From Leuctra nigra (lineage: Eukaryota; Arthropoda; Insecta; Plecoptera; Leuctridae), in the NCBI GenBank assembly GCA_934045905.1, contig OW203768.1, forward strand, positions 17,760,316 to 17,824,315: a DNA stretch of 64,000 nt, given 5' to 3'. Position 1 is the first letter of the stretch, and the number at the start of each line of letters is the position of its first letter. The translations under genes were made by a program, and so were the position numbers. The notes under the pieces are model-generated. The model ran no database searches. It was not told the origin of the DNA and saw nothing but the letters and a program-made list of their open reading frames with translations. Of the stretch, positions 50,616 through 63,900 are shown piece after piece.

Positions 50616-53600
50616 AATTTTATATTTAAATATTATATAGCGCAAAGCATTCCATGAGAACTAAAATGACAGCATAGACGGAAAGGAGACAGACCATGCG
50701 GTATTTTACAATCTCTCTGGGTTTACTGCGGCTTGGTCAGTGCCCCGATCAATATGAATTCCAACACACTTGACGTCGATAAGGAAGTTCACAGCTCCAA
50801 GTGTCAACTGCATTACCGGCAGAGAATGTGAATTTGAAAGGAGTCACGGAGTTACAATGCATCGTTTGAAAGAGCTCGCAGGTCGGTTGCAGGCAATATC
50901 ATTGAACCATGGTTGCAGGCAGATAATTTGAACATTTTTTTAATCAAATGTCTCTATGATCGTTTATTTTTCTTATTAAATATTCTTAATAACATAGCCT
51001 GCATCGTTGCATGGTTGCCACATTTCACCTTATATAAGCCGCAGGTTTCTAATATTATGTCGATAAAAGACGCAAAAGACAAGAATAAAACATTCCAAAT
51101 GTCAGATGGAGCAAGTTGGCTCAGGCAGTAACGCTCTCGAACCATGGGTCCTTCCTGACTGGATTTATCGATTTTCCTCAGTTGATAAGTCAATGATGGG
51201 AAGGTTGCCAACTTATAGTCCACGACCGCCTCCTTCCCAACTTCCATCCTTACCCATTCTTCTTCAACGTCGTCATGGGAAGGGAATCCGACATTCTTTT
51301 ATCTTAATTGTAGCATACCCGCATGTTCAGTGACCAATACATCTGGTCTAGATTACTGATGATAGGGTAGGTTTTATGTCCATGAAAGCTTTACAAATCT
51401 TTCATACAAATTCGAAAATGGTCAACACCTTTTTTTTGTCTTAAAGGGTAGATCAACAACAATTGACAAGAAAAGTTATCCCACCCTTTAAGACCACGCC
51501 CATTTCCAGGGATCTCCAAACCGAGTCCTCACGCTCGTGGCGAGCCCAAAACAAAGTATCTCCAAGCAACTGCAAGGTCCACATCGACCTGCACTTGTTT
51601 GAAAATCGGAAGGCCCAAACGCACGGGCCCGCTATCGACGTGTGTGTAGGACATAGCCACTCAACTAGCGCCGCCAGCGCGAGGGGGGCAGCGCGCGTAC
51701 TAGAACAGCGGCCGATACGCTTGCTTTCCCCACCCAGGGACTGGCCTGGCTTGTCTCAGCTGTAGAACTAGAAACTCCGTTCACCGACATGTGTGGGATA
51801 TGTCATGATGGAAACAGCACGGTTCACATGGTTATCTCACTACTGTATGCATTACAAACATGATGTATGCATTTGAAGATCTTCCGATATTAAAAATATC
51901 GAAGGTCGATAAATTAATTAGACCGCGAAGACTAAAATCGATAAAAGTAAATAGGACAAAAGTAGCCATTTTTTATTTGTCCAAAAGGTCAGCAAACTCA
52001 AAAATCGATAAGACATGATTAGAAACCGGTACAGTGCGGAATATCGGCGAACGGATGTACTGTTGAGAAAATTAGATGTATGAATATCAGAATGTTGGAC
52101 TCAATCTCAAACTCGATTTCTGCTTCAATCTAAACCTGTAAAAACATGCACGGAGCCGTACCAGCCAAGATTCCGAAAATCCCGATCCAACAGTCATTCA
52201 CCATAGGCACTACAGCAGTAAACCAAGATGTCTGCCGTTCGGGCAACTGAAAAGTACAGAACTATTCTGGCATGCAGTATAAATACATTCCATCTATACT
52301 CCCGTCACGCTAAGAACACGCCAACGCACAGTAATGATAAATATGATTGTGTAATTTGGACTTACTCTATCCACCACGTGCGAGAGATTCTCGTGCGCCG
52401 CGAAATGTACGACCGCTAGAAGTTTCCGAAATGAGCGACTGGTATTGTAACACGGCGGGCGCGTAGTTAGATGGCTTGCCGCTAGTCGCGAGAGCGCGCG
52501 GTTGCCAAATCGCGCGCCTATAGCTCGCATGTTAGACCATAGCAGGCCCGATAACACCGTTGCGCAATAGTTATTAGACTGAGTAAGCAAAACTGGCACA
52601 GTGAAGATTAGAAATTGCGCTGTCATTACAGTGTTTACATTAAAATTATATCGCAGTTTATTAATAGACCTAGACATTTTCCAATATCGTATTATTTCAA
52701 TATTATTTCCGGAAAGTTTTGTTATTACAAAGTCAATGACCAGTTCCCCAACAGGTTACTGATTGAATCGGAAGTTGCGAAGGGTGTAAAACTGTACTTT
52801 AAGGTCACACGTGTATTCCATTTAAATTAACGATTTAAATTTTTTATTGACATACGCAAGTAGAACACGCGACGCTATTGTAAACAATTCCTAACTCCTA
52901 GAATCAATGTGGAAACCAATCATAAAATATGTATCCGCAATTACTCAACGACTACGTTGCCATACATTCGGCCAGTGCTGTACACACAAGTATTGTGATC
53001 ATATACCTATGCTAAATACATTGATCAACGGCGAGTAGCGCTGAGGTGCTAAAGGATGTGAGAAAGGAGAGCGCTGAGCCTGGCTGAAGTATCGTCCGTC
53101 GGCCATATGCGCCGGGTGAGAATACAAGCTGCTGAGCGTTCAGCGGAGAGTTCAAGAAGAAATAAGCCGGCACCCGGTGCGAGGCTACATCAACCAGCCG
53201 GCACTGGCAGCGTGAGCCGATTCAGCAGCAGCGAGCTGTAGAGAAACTACGTCCGTCTGCCTGCCGTTTCTTCACAATTCCAACGATTTACTAGATATAT
53301 TCTAACTAAACGAAATATGACGTTGAACCTGCGCTTTTATTCAAATATCCTGAGTTTGAACATATATTTTCTATTTATATCTGTATTTACGCCCGAGTTC
53401 TAACGAGTTATTTTTAAAAACGGAAGTTGAAAGGATATTGCTGGTTCTGCCGTAGTTTGGTGGAATTTGAAACGGCTAATTTCCAATACCAGTGCTAGTT
53501 ACGATGTTTGTTAAATATAACATCGCGTAGATAAGACTGTTACTGGCGCATTTCCCACAGTACACAAGCTCCCAAGGCCATCGGCGAGCAACATGGGAGC

Positions 53601-55394
53601 TTGGATGTTGAGAGAGTGAATAATGATGTGCGAAGGTGGAGGTGGAAATTTATCATAAGTCGTCTTGGTCAAATTCTGGGATTCCGTCAAAATCACTACG
53701 GGAGTTAGGACATTAGCTCAACTAGGTATGATAATAGCGCAAGTTTCCCATGTAAAAAATGCTTGTATTGCTCATTTACACTCTGGCCTTCGGAACAAAA
53801 TAGAACTGTATTATTGAAAACTAACAATGTCATGCCTCAAACTACTATACCTAATGTTGTTATTGTTATCGGATATTGAGAAGCAGAAACAGTTTGATTA
53901 TTGTGATTTTTTTAAATTTAACCAACTTTCAGTAAGATGGTTGGTTCGAGATAAACCTTGCCCAAATAATAGACTACTACGTAAAGGCGTGTAATAATTT
54001 GCTCTTTTATTAGTATTCTTTCTTGGAATATTCCTTCCAAATATTTTATATCTTATTATAATGCGTACCTTCATAGTATTCCATCAATGCATACTAGATG
54101 AAGGAGGTACTTCCTCTGAGGGTACATAAGGAATTATAGCTTCTAACAACGTTCCCTCCTTCTCTCATTCATTCCTCCCTTCCATTTCCAGTTCAAGTTC
54201 CGGTTCCGGTACGGAAAATTAATCTCAAGGTTGTCAAAAATCCTAAGTCAAAAAGGTCAAGAGCAAAAATAAATAAACAAGAAAACAAGCCAAACTGCAA
54301 AATACCTAATAATTCGAAAGTAGGATAATATTATTGTTTTTGATATTATTTTTTGGAAATTTAGTGGTGCGGTCGCACCACGCAGCCAAATACTTTCGTA
54401 ACACACCTACTAATGCTTGGACGTGTTGCTACGAAGTACTATTAACTTAGTACCTACACATCTAAGGATACCTAGGTACTTATCAATATAAATATTTAAT
54501 TTTCACATTGATACACAATTAAAGGTATGTTCAGTCATTATACTCCTCCACGCAATATATTTATAACAGTGTAAAAAGAACAATACCACAATAAAAACAG
54601 TTGGATATAAAGTTGGAAATGGGCGCACGCACACTCTCTCATTATCACTCTCAGCATATTATTATCTCAGTTCAATCGAGTTCTATTTCGAGAGATGACG
54701 GAATCTGCGATCAAGTAAATATCTCCATTGAACAAAATCTTGTTCGATTTCTCTCAGGTGTATTTTCCGTGCAGCTAGGAAGTTATTACATTATTCATTC
54801 ATAGACAGTGATAATACAGTCTGCTACTATGTAATAAAAATCGATTTGAATTTAAAGGTCTTGCTCATAATTTAGCATTTTGTCATCCAGTTCACAACAT
54901 AATAAAATAGCAGCATAGACTCTGGTATGTATGTTGTGTGAGTAGGTACCTGCGCGCTGTACGACTTGGCTGGCGTGAAGCGACCGCTCATGAAAATTAA
55001 AAATTAATAGCAAATTAATTCTTAGTTTTTCTGCTTTCCCTTGTAAATTTAGTTAGGTTCCGATAGTAACGTTAAAACTATACGTCCAATAAAGATGTAA
55101 TTTACAACTTAAAGAGAAATTCGTCTGTTTTTTCCATTCAAATACTTTCCCAGTGTTTGTGTGTACCATACAAAATGGTTACGCAACGTGTAAGGTGGAA
55201 CGGTAGGTAAATTGCCGTGGGCGTGAAGTTATAAATGGTGGCGCTGTACACTTGGCGGACAATTCCTCAACTAAACGCTCACTACAAAATCGAATCCAAA
55301 CGTCATAATTGAACGGGCAATCAATCTGCCCCTGTTGCCGTGTCTTCCGACAAAACGAGATGATAATAAAAACACGCGTTCAAAATGATACAAA
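50616..55394. other. Long gene-poor region, partly GC-rich
   Basis: 51110-51300 carries a SINE-like repeat related to 15475-15640. GC-richer stretches occur at 51480-51780, 52380-52560 and 53030-53290, the last with no long frame. A TATAAATA at about 52277 has no gene attached. I support no coding region here. Confidence 0.4.
51110..51300 (+). repeat. SINE-like repeat, second copy
   Basis: An A-box-like TTGGCTCAGGCAGTAACGCT is followed by CCTCAGTTGATAAG and GATGGGAAGGTTGCC..CTCCTTCCCAAC, shared with 15475-15640. No good B box. Confidence 0.5.
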
Positions 55395-55690
55395 TAGTTT
55401 AACATGTTGTTAACTCTGAAAGCCATCGACCGATTTTTCTGAAAATTTGTAAAATATTATGAAATGTTAGTCTTGAAGAATTGCAAAATTTCAGCTTGAT
55501 CGGAACATTTTCACTTTTCAGCCAATTCGGGATTTTGTTCAAAACTATACAACAAATCAAGCTCTTTACAAAATTACATGTAATGCAAAATTTCAGCTTG
55601 ATCAGATGAACTGTGAAAAAAGTCTCGCTCGCGGGGGACATAAATCCAGCTTCAGTGCTCGCTTACAAAGCGTTTTATACAAAAGAACGT
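55395..55690. repeat. Decayed repeat related to the GAGCG family
   Basis: Holds two AAATTTCAGCTTGATC motifs about 95 bp apart and GTCTCGCTCGCGGG, followed by GTGCTCGCTTACAAAGCG, which resemble the body and 3' part of the GAGCG family. Confidence 0.45.
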
Positions 55691-55872
55691 CGATCGTCGA
55701 CCATATCATCCATCTTGAATGATGAGTCACTAACCGGTTATTCATATCGAGTGATACGAATACCTTACATCTACGCCACTATGTGATGGGGCAAAATGGC
55801 TACATTGTTGCCTAACTTCTTCAATGCGTTGTTGTGGCCGAAACAAAACTTCCACACCATACCATTACTTAC

Positions 55873-55933
55873 AATGAAAAATTCATCAACTCCCTCAAGC
55901 TTTCCATTCACTTCCAGAATACATCCAAAGTAA
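55873..55933 (-). CDS. Candidate orphan 61-bp exon
   Basis: On the minus strand, acceptor TTTTCATAG and a perfect GTAAGT donor bound a frame encoding YFGCILEVNGKLEGVDEFFI. The frame stays open on both sides (about 65 codons). I recognise no family, and no matching neighbouring exons were found, so it may be chance. Confidence 0.2.
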
Positions 55934-56960
55934 CTATGAAAATACAGTTGCGTACATGCAATCTGCAACAGAGCTAAATGAAGAAATCATATTTTCTATT
56001 AAGTAGGTACGCTTAGCCTAGTTTCTTGAATAACGTATAGCGCACGTTGGGCTATCATATCGCCAGCCATTTCGGATCTCTAGCAAGGCGACCCCTCGCT
56101 AGCCTCGCGCAAGGTACCACAATAACTCCCGACTCCAACCGAACAAAGGCATCGGAAAGGATCAGCAGCCATAAGTACAGTGCCGATCTGGCTGTCCAAT
56201 CAAAAATCGATGATTATTGAATCATATAATCGTTTGATGACATGGCGATGTAATAATAAGCAATATTTTAATTACAGTAATTAAAGTCTAGTAAGAATTA
56301 GGTAGGTACTATGTAAAACTTATAAATATGTAAGAACATCTCGAGCCGTAAGATTACGCCTCCATCTTTGGTAGTAATTGGTAGTAGGTAGTAATCAGAA
56401 TCAGCCAATGGTATCAGTAATTCTGGGCAGAAACATAAGGTCAAAATCTTATTCCATTTAAAATTCAATAAACTTAGCACTGCTAAATCAATAAACAAGT
56501 ATGTTAACATTCTCCTATCGCTATCTTTCTCCCGCAAAAAAATAGTTGATTATTGATTACATTCTGCTATGTTAGAGCATATAGGTTAGAGTTTCAAAAT
56601 GGGATCGACCGACCAAACTAAATCGTCCCTTTTTGTACTCAGTAGTTAGGCATTTGTTGAGAAAAGGAGCCAATGACCCGGCCTATCTATTAACGTTAAT
56701 GCATATTTCACATAGCTAGTAGACGTTCTTTATTGCAGTCAGCTTAGAACTTTATTGAAATGTGTGTAAGTTCTGAACAAGATTTTCAAATGTTCAAAAA
56801 CGAAATGGAACATTTCGAACATCCGTCCAAACTCCAAGGTCATCTTCCTTGGTAATGGTCCAACATGTACGACTATAGGCCGTATATTTTTTACAGTAAA
56901 CTCGAACATCTGAGTATTGAATCTATAAAAATATTGGTTAAAAATAAAGTTTATACTTAC

Positions 56961-57219
56961 GTAATAGCACTTGTAGCGATGACAGTGCTGGTGATCTTTG
57001 ATAGTATAAGAAACTTCAAGTTGAAGCAGGAGCGGTAGGTAGTTCGGTAGACAAGACGAAAGTAATAACGTTGTGTATGCGGGAATGCAAAATGGCGTCG
57101 CGCTCGACGGTGGTGCGCTCCCGCGGCCAACTCCAAACTCACAAGTGTTACGCAACAATGAAAAGGCATTTAACAATGAGATTTTGCCAAAATGGCAGAC
57201 GTTCATTGTTGGAAAATAT
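56961..57219. promoter_or_regulatory. Candidate bidirectional promoter with first-exon donors on both strands
   Basis: A GC-rich island around CAAAATGGCGTCGCGCTCGA (57088-57107) lies in AT-rich sequence. A minus-strand GTAAGT donor follows 56961 and a plus-strand GTAAGT donor follows 57219. Simplest reading: the minus exon is the noncoding first exon of windei (acceptor at 45075) and the plus exon is a leader of the TEFM-like gene (acceptor near 57855). Neither splice is shown by sequence alone. Confidence 0.4.
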
Positions 57220-57987
57220 GTAAGTAATTGCTTAAAATTTTTGCTCTTGGTAAAACCCTTCTAGGTAAATAATTAAAAAATATATAAAATACAAATATTT
57301 TGTATCTCATTGTTGCATTTTTAATTATATACAAATAAAATTATTTGAACAAAATATTACATTTTATTCGGTATCCTGTAATATTATGTGTAACATGATA
57401 TTTTCCCTATTTCACTCGCCACTAAATTTCATTATTGATTTTGTTTGTTGCAAAATATATTGTATATTTACTATTAAATATTATAATTATTCTACATAAA
57501 ATTTCGTTATAAAATCTGTAGGCGTGAAATGTAATGATATTACATTTTATTTACCACCTGTTACCTCATATTTACAATTTCAAAAACTTACAACAATGAG
57601 TGTGTCAAGTTTTATGTGGGGCGCTGTACTTGGGATACTCTACTTGAATGTAAAGCTGTGGCCTCACGGGAAGCCCGTAATGACGTCACGGAATAAGTAT
57701 ATAATCGACCTTTAATATAACTATCTGCAGACTAAGATAACTGCATACAACCACTTGAATGTTTAAATCCTTAAATATTAGTTTTTTTAGTCGGTTTTAA
57801 AGTGATATCAATACTAAATATTATTAAATGTTTCAATGGGGCCCTTTTCGCAGGAACTTCACAGTAGTTTCTGTCTGTCAGCTGGCTCCCCTCCCCGCCA
57901 CGCCCCGCAAACACACCAACCTTCTTGCGAAAGAAACAAACTTTACGCTCGCTCCGGCTCGCTTTGAAGTCACAGTTCAGTGTCGGC

Positions 57988-60900
57988 ATGAAACTGAGAT
58001 TGATCGTAGGAACTACGATCAGTTTTCTGTCTTCTAGACCATCATTCCATTTGTGTAAGGTAATTTCTTTACTCATCATCATGAAACGGCTGGCCAATAT
58101 CGACAAGTTTTCTAGGCTAGGTTGTCCTGCTTTGTAGCAACTTGTTGCAGTGTTAATTTTGCAAAAACTGGTTGAAGTTTTTAAAAAAAATTACAATTTT
58201 TTTCAAATGCAATCGATTATTTATGGATCAATCTGTGATTATGTTTATGGTTTTTAAAGGTGCTATTCAGCAGCAATCAGGCGCTGAGGTCTTCACCAAG
58301 TCTAAGCGAGCCGGCCAACAATGCATTGGAACAATATTCTATCCAACAGCAGAAGCTCATCCTTCAAGTCATCAACAAACTGTCGCCACGGGAACTCTCC
58401 AAGTATGTAACCTACAACAAGGTTCAAAAAGTATGCCTCTTTAGCTGATTGTTCCTAGCTACCTGAAATTAGTTACAAAATGTTCCACTTCATACCTAGA
58501 GTCCGAGTCAACTAATGATGATACTTGACTTGTTTAGCATGGGCTGGCCTATCCCTGGCCATGATAAGCAGGTACCTATTATCATTAGTTGACTCCGACT
58601 CTAGCAGTAACCTTTAGGCTTTAAGTTGGGTCCGCACAGAGCGTTTCTTACAAATTTGTAATTGTTGTTGCTTTTGCTAGGACTGTTCAAATAGAGCGTA
58701 TGTATCATTCACATCCTCAAAATGGTGTATAAGTGCAGAGTGGTAAAAATAAAATCTGCATGCGGACCTGTGTGGTTTTAAAAGAAAAGAATGCCAAAAT
58801 GGGTACCTACTCGGCTTTAAAGTCACCAATGCTTCACTTTGTTTGCAACCCAAATCTAAACCAATTTCCAAGATTTCCACAAACAAAAGGAGGTCAGTCA
58901 GTGAAGTCAAGACGGTTGACGTACAATACCTAAATGTCGATTGAAACAACTGACATTATTAGATTAAATTTTATTCAATCTAGTGATAAACAGACTTGTT
59001 ATAAATGGAACAATACTCTTTTGCCAGATAAGACGGGAGTCACGGCTTTTCAATGGCAATGAGAGCAATGATTGTTCATGGAAATAAAGGAAAAGAAACT
59101 TATTGATTTTTGTTCACATTAAAAACTGTAATAATGTCCAGTCAAAGATTAAAAAAATTTGAAAACCTGCTTACAGCTCATCTGGAAGTGGCTATATTTT
59201 GTTCTTGTTCTTCAGATTTGACGTGACAGCAAGAAGAGCGGAACTGCTCGATGCATTCCGATCGAAGAGCGGCCACTTCGAGAACCTTCAGCAGGTGTTG
59301 TCGGTGAAGGGAATTGGTCAACGAGGAGTGGAAAATCTCTGCAACAGCATCTTGGAGAAGATTGAAGATTCCGATGGAGACGGGACGGAGCAGCTTTCGA
59401 CTGCCAAGAAGACTAGCGGAAGCAGAGCAGCTTTGCTGGTACCTCTCTTGGAAGAGGAGCGAAGAAAAGTGAGAACTGAAACTTAACTACCTTCATGACA
59501 TCGCTGATTTATTTAAGCTGTGTTTCGTTGTAATCCACAGGTCTGAAAACCTGTTCATTCGGTGTACAGTTTGTTCAAATCTTCTTTACAAGACTATGGT
59601 GGCGAAGATTGGCAACGAAAATGATGTACCTACCTACTAACTACGCTAGCACCAACACAAAAAATGAAAATCAGCTAGAACTTAGGTGGCACATTCAAGT
59701 TAGCGAATTCACTTTGGAAAGTTAAGGTTGGCAAAGTGTGAATTCAGGTGGAAGGTCTGGATGGTGCTGCTTAGTTACACCCTAGCGGCGTTGTAAGCAT
59801 AAATTGAACAGCCTGTAGGTTACATTAATGATTTTCATTTTCATTCTTATTTTGACATATCAAAAAGGTATGCACTGTAAGAAGAATGCACTGTAAGAAT
59901 GATCAACCTTGAAACATCAAGTTCGGAAATCGAAACATCGATTAATTAACGTTATTAATATCATTATTAAATCATTATATCAAAGTTCAAGAAGGTATTT
60001 TTCTCAGTCAATTCCTGCAATTAAGCTATACGTGATGGAGCCACTTCTGGCAAGATGGCTTTGGCTACTATCAGTCTTCAGATTAATTTATTTGATTTTA
60101 CATTTCGTGTTTCCATAGTGCAGTTATAACTTAGTTATAAATTTACTTTGGTTAGTAAGCGCCAAAAAAAAAAAAAAACTTTTTTAGCAATAACAAACAA
60201 TTGTAACAAAAATGTATATTTATGCAAATGCCCTTGACAGCCGTCATTTACCTAGTAGGTACCACAATAGCCACCAGAGTGCAGTCATGTTCCTTGTTTC
60301 TCGAATATCCAAATGAATCTTCAACTCACTGCATACCTTTTCACCACAATTTGTTCTCTTTTTTTGCCACAATTTGTCACTACAGACGTTCAGAAGGACA
60401 TTCTTTGTTCATGAAGAATGGCTGGTGTCTGATGATGTGACATTTCTCAAATTTCAACTGCATTTCTACTTGGACTGTAGCCCCTAATGTCAGTAATATT
60501 TTAATTTAAAATCCAACACTACCTACCCCTACCTTGAGATATTTTTTTTTAAATTGTAAGAAAAAAATCAGTAATACTGATCCGCTACCAGTGTTGGGTA
60601 GGAACGGAACGAAATAGTTCCGTTCCTAGGAACTAGTTCCTTTTTTTAGGAACTATGGACTGTCTTAGTTCCTTTTTTCTAGGGAGGAACTATGGAACGG
60701 TTAAGTGCCTTTTTGTGAGGAACTGGAACGGTTTAGTTCCTTTTTTTGAGGAACTGTAACGATTTTTGCTAAGTTCCTTTTTAAAACTTGACTGTATTTT
60801 TACTCTGAAAAACTGCACTCGTTTAGAAGCCACATATTTGTTTAATTCTGTCAGAAGTCAGATGTACTTTTAGCTATTTGGCATCTAAAAATAACTCAAC

Positions 60901-63900
60901 CAGTCGTCACCTACCCTAACACAATGGACATCTATCTACCTGTAGTCACGTGGCCAACCCTTCAGACCAAATAACTCCACTCCTAGTAATGACTTGTGAA
61001 CAAGTGCAGTGCGCAGGGCAGGCACACAGATTTCAGATCGTCGTCTTTTTAGCTTTTACTTTGTTTCCTTCCTCACATTTCCTTTCCGATCACTGTGTAG
61101 GACACATCACATCGTCACTGAATTTTTAGTTTTTACGAATCTTCTTATGTATCTTATAATTTTTTTGAATCTGCTGTGATACAGCGATTCAATTTTCTAT
61201 TTTTAATTTGCAGATTGCAGTTTTTAATGTTCCAATTAAAATTACCATGAAGTGGGGGTACTTTGCCAGGTTTTTGCACATTTTGCCAAATATAACAGTG
61301 ATGGGGTTAGAAATTTTAGTTTTTGAGCTTGCAGTGGTATTAGTATATCCTTTGGGAACATTTTTCCAAATTTATATGTTTCATAAAAAAATGACTAGCA
61401 ATTTTTTTTTTGATTAAATAAGTGGCAAAGTTGCCTCCTCATGGGGTTACTTTGCCAACAGTGTAAAATTGATGGTAATAGGCCCCCCACACCCCCCACC
61501 CCCCACATGTTAACTTGGCCAGTCTACATGACATGATAGATGTTCTACAGTTCAAAAAAATACATTTCATATTATTTTATTACTTTATTATTACATACGG
61601 ACAAAAATACCACCTATCAGTAAATTATGCTTTCTACAGTCATTGAATAGATTATAATGTTGAAAAGAGCATCATCATATTTGTCCTTTCTTTTATTAAT
61701 GCTAATAAAGGTTACCATACATAAAAAAAATTAAAAAAAAAAAAAAAAAAATCGGCCAGGACACCCCCTGACAACCCATGGCAAAGTTACCCCAGAATTT
61801 TAAAAAATCTGTGGGGCAACATTGCCTCACAAGATTGCTCCCGTCATTTTTAAGTTAGGAGCGTGCAACAAATTTTAAACTGTTTACTAAACCCAAAGCT
61901 ATAATTCCTTGAAGTTTAAAGTCAATATTCCCATAGCTTTTTGAAATACACACCAAATATTTATATTGTGCAAATTTGATGAAATATTTTCAACTAATTA
62001 AAAGTAGAATAAAAAACTTCCCTGTAGCATCACACATGAACTTTGCAGTCAGTATTACAGTCACAACATCAGAAAATACACCAGAACAACCGGGAACATT
62101 CTAATGTGTATACTTTTCAAGATATGTATGACATTTTTAAACAAAACTTGAAAATTTTGGCAAAGTTACCCGCAATGGCAAAGTATCCTCACTTCACGGT
62201 ACACCTTTCTTTAAAAAGGAACTAAAAGGAACTAGGAACGGAATAGTTCCTTTCATATTGAAAGTTACTTGAACTAGTTCCTTTTTTCGGCGAGGAACTT
62301 GTAACTGGAACTATAGTTTGTTCAAATCTTCTGTACAATGATTTTGGTGGTGAAGATGGCAACGAAAATGATGTACTACGCTAGCACCAACACAACAAAA
62401 TGAAAATCAGCTAGAACAAGGTGGCACATTCAAGTTAGCGGATTTTTTTTTGAGAGTTTAGGTTGGCAAAGTGTGAATTCAGATGGAAGGTCTGGATGGT
62501 GCTGCTTATTTACACCCTAACGGCGTTGTAAGCGTAAATTGAACAGCCTATAGTTCCTTTTCAAAAGGAACTTACCCAACAATGTCCACTACCTACTGAA
62601 ACTCTAATGAAATATGAAGCACTTATAATTCCTATTTTTATTTTATCACTAGCTGACCTGCCCGTGCCATGTTGCCGTGTGCCGTGTTGCGTGTTGCTGC
62701 GTCAGGTTGACGAAGTATACGTGTGCAAAATTTTTGAGCGAGCGAAGCGAGCGTCTTCTTTTGGCTCTTTTGGCACAGACTTCTGTTTTTTTTGTTTTTT
62801 TTTTGTTTTTGTCTGTTAATAGACGATACACAGGTCGCACCGTTTCACCCATCGATCTGAAATTTTTCACACATGTAAAACCAACCTTCTCTGTTAGCAG
62901 GCCCCAAATTTTTTTTAAATCCATTCATTGGTTAAAATTTAAATAAATATCTCCCGATAGGCTGAAAAATTAAAACGGTCTTCGATAATTCTGATCAAAC
63001 TCATATTTTGGCTATACAGGTCAGAGTTTTTCTTTGATCGAGCTGAAATTTTGCACACATGTAAAGCCAGCCTTCTCTGTTTGAAGACCATAATTTTTTT
63101 GAAATCCATTCATTGGTTAAAATTTAAATAAATATCTCCTGATAGGCTGAAAAATGAAAACGGTCTTCGATAATTCAGATCAAACTCATATTTTCCATGA
63201 TTATTAAGACCAACATTGTCTCTTATTTTACAAAATTACATCCCAATCAGTTAAGAACGTATGAACTTATTAACATTTTTCATATCTGTCAGTAATGAAG
63301 TATCAAAATGAATGTTTTCCAGTGCCAGTTGAATTGCATCTGATTTGCTATATTTACCAGGATGTTTAGATGTTATTTTCAAGTTTCAATGAAAAGCATA
63401 ATATATTGTGTTGATTGAGTGATTATATTTCAATTCAATATGGATGTATATGTTTACTGTGCTTGTGTACGCATTTCCGGTTCGAGAATTTGCACGTCCC
63501 CGTGCTCGCTCACCAACGCGTTACACTGAGCGTTTTCCTAGTATTGAAGTCTGTCAATGGTGTAGGAGGATATAGCTGAAAGTGTCAATTCAATTTTATC
63601 AATTGGGGTGGTTTTTCAATTAATGGGGGTTTGGGGGAGGGAGTGAGTACCCTACGATGTGCGCAGGCTCAGTTAGAATCTCCATACCAAATTTGGTTGA
63701 GATCTGTCAAAGGGTAGTTTTAAATGTATGAAGAACATACAGACAGACATACATGCGTACATACAGACATTCTACTTTATCAATATAGATAGGTAGATTC
63801 TAATTGCCTAGGTACCGTAGAATGTTTCTTGGTAATTTTATATGCAGAGAATCATATTGAATTTACAATCCTATGTAAGATAAACACATTCAAACAGACC

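Noticed and set aside
51463..51765. 100-residue plus-strand frame in a GC-rich patch
   Set aside because: No domain, no signal sequence, composition follows local GC content. Possibly regulatory DNA rather than coding.
61580..61770. A-rich and T-rich runs as a retroposed poly-A tail
   Set aside because: They lie inside the 2-kb hAT element with TIRs and an 8-bp duplication. No gene copy is attached.
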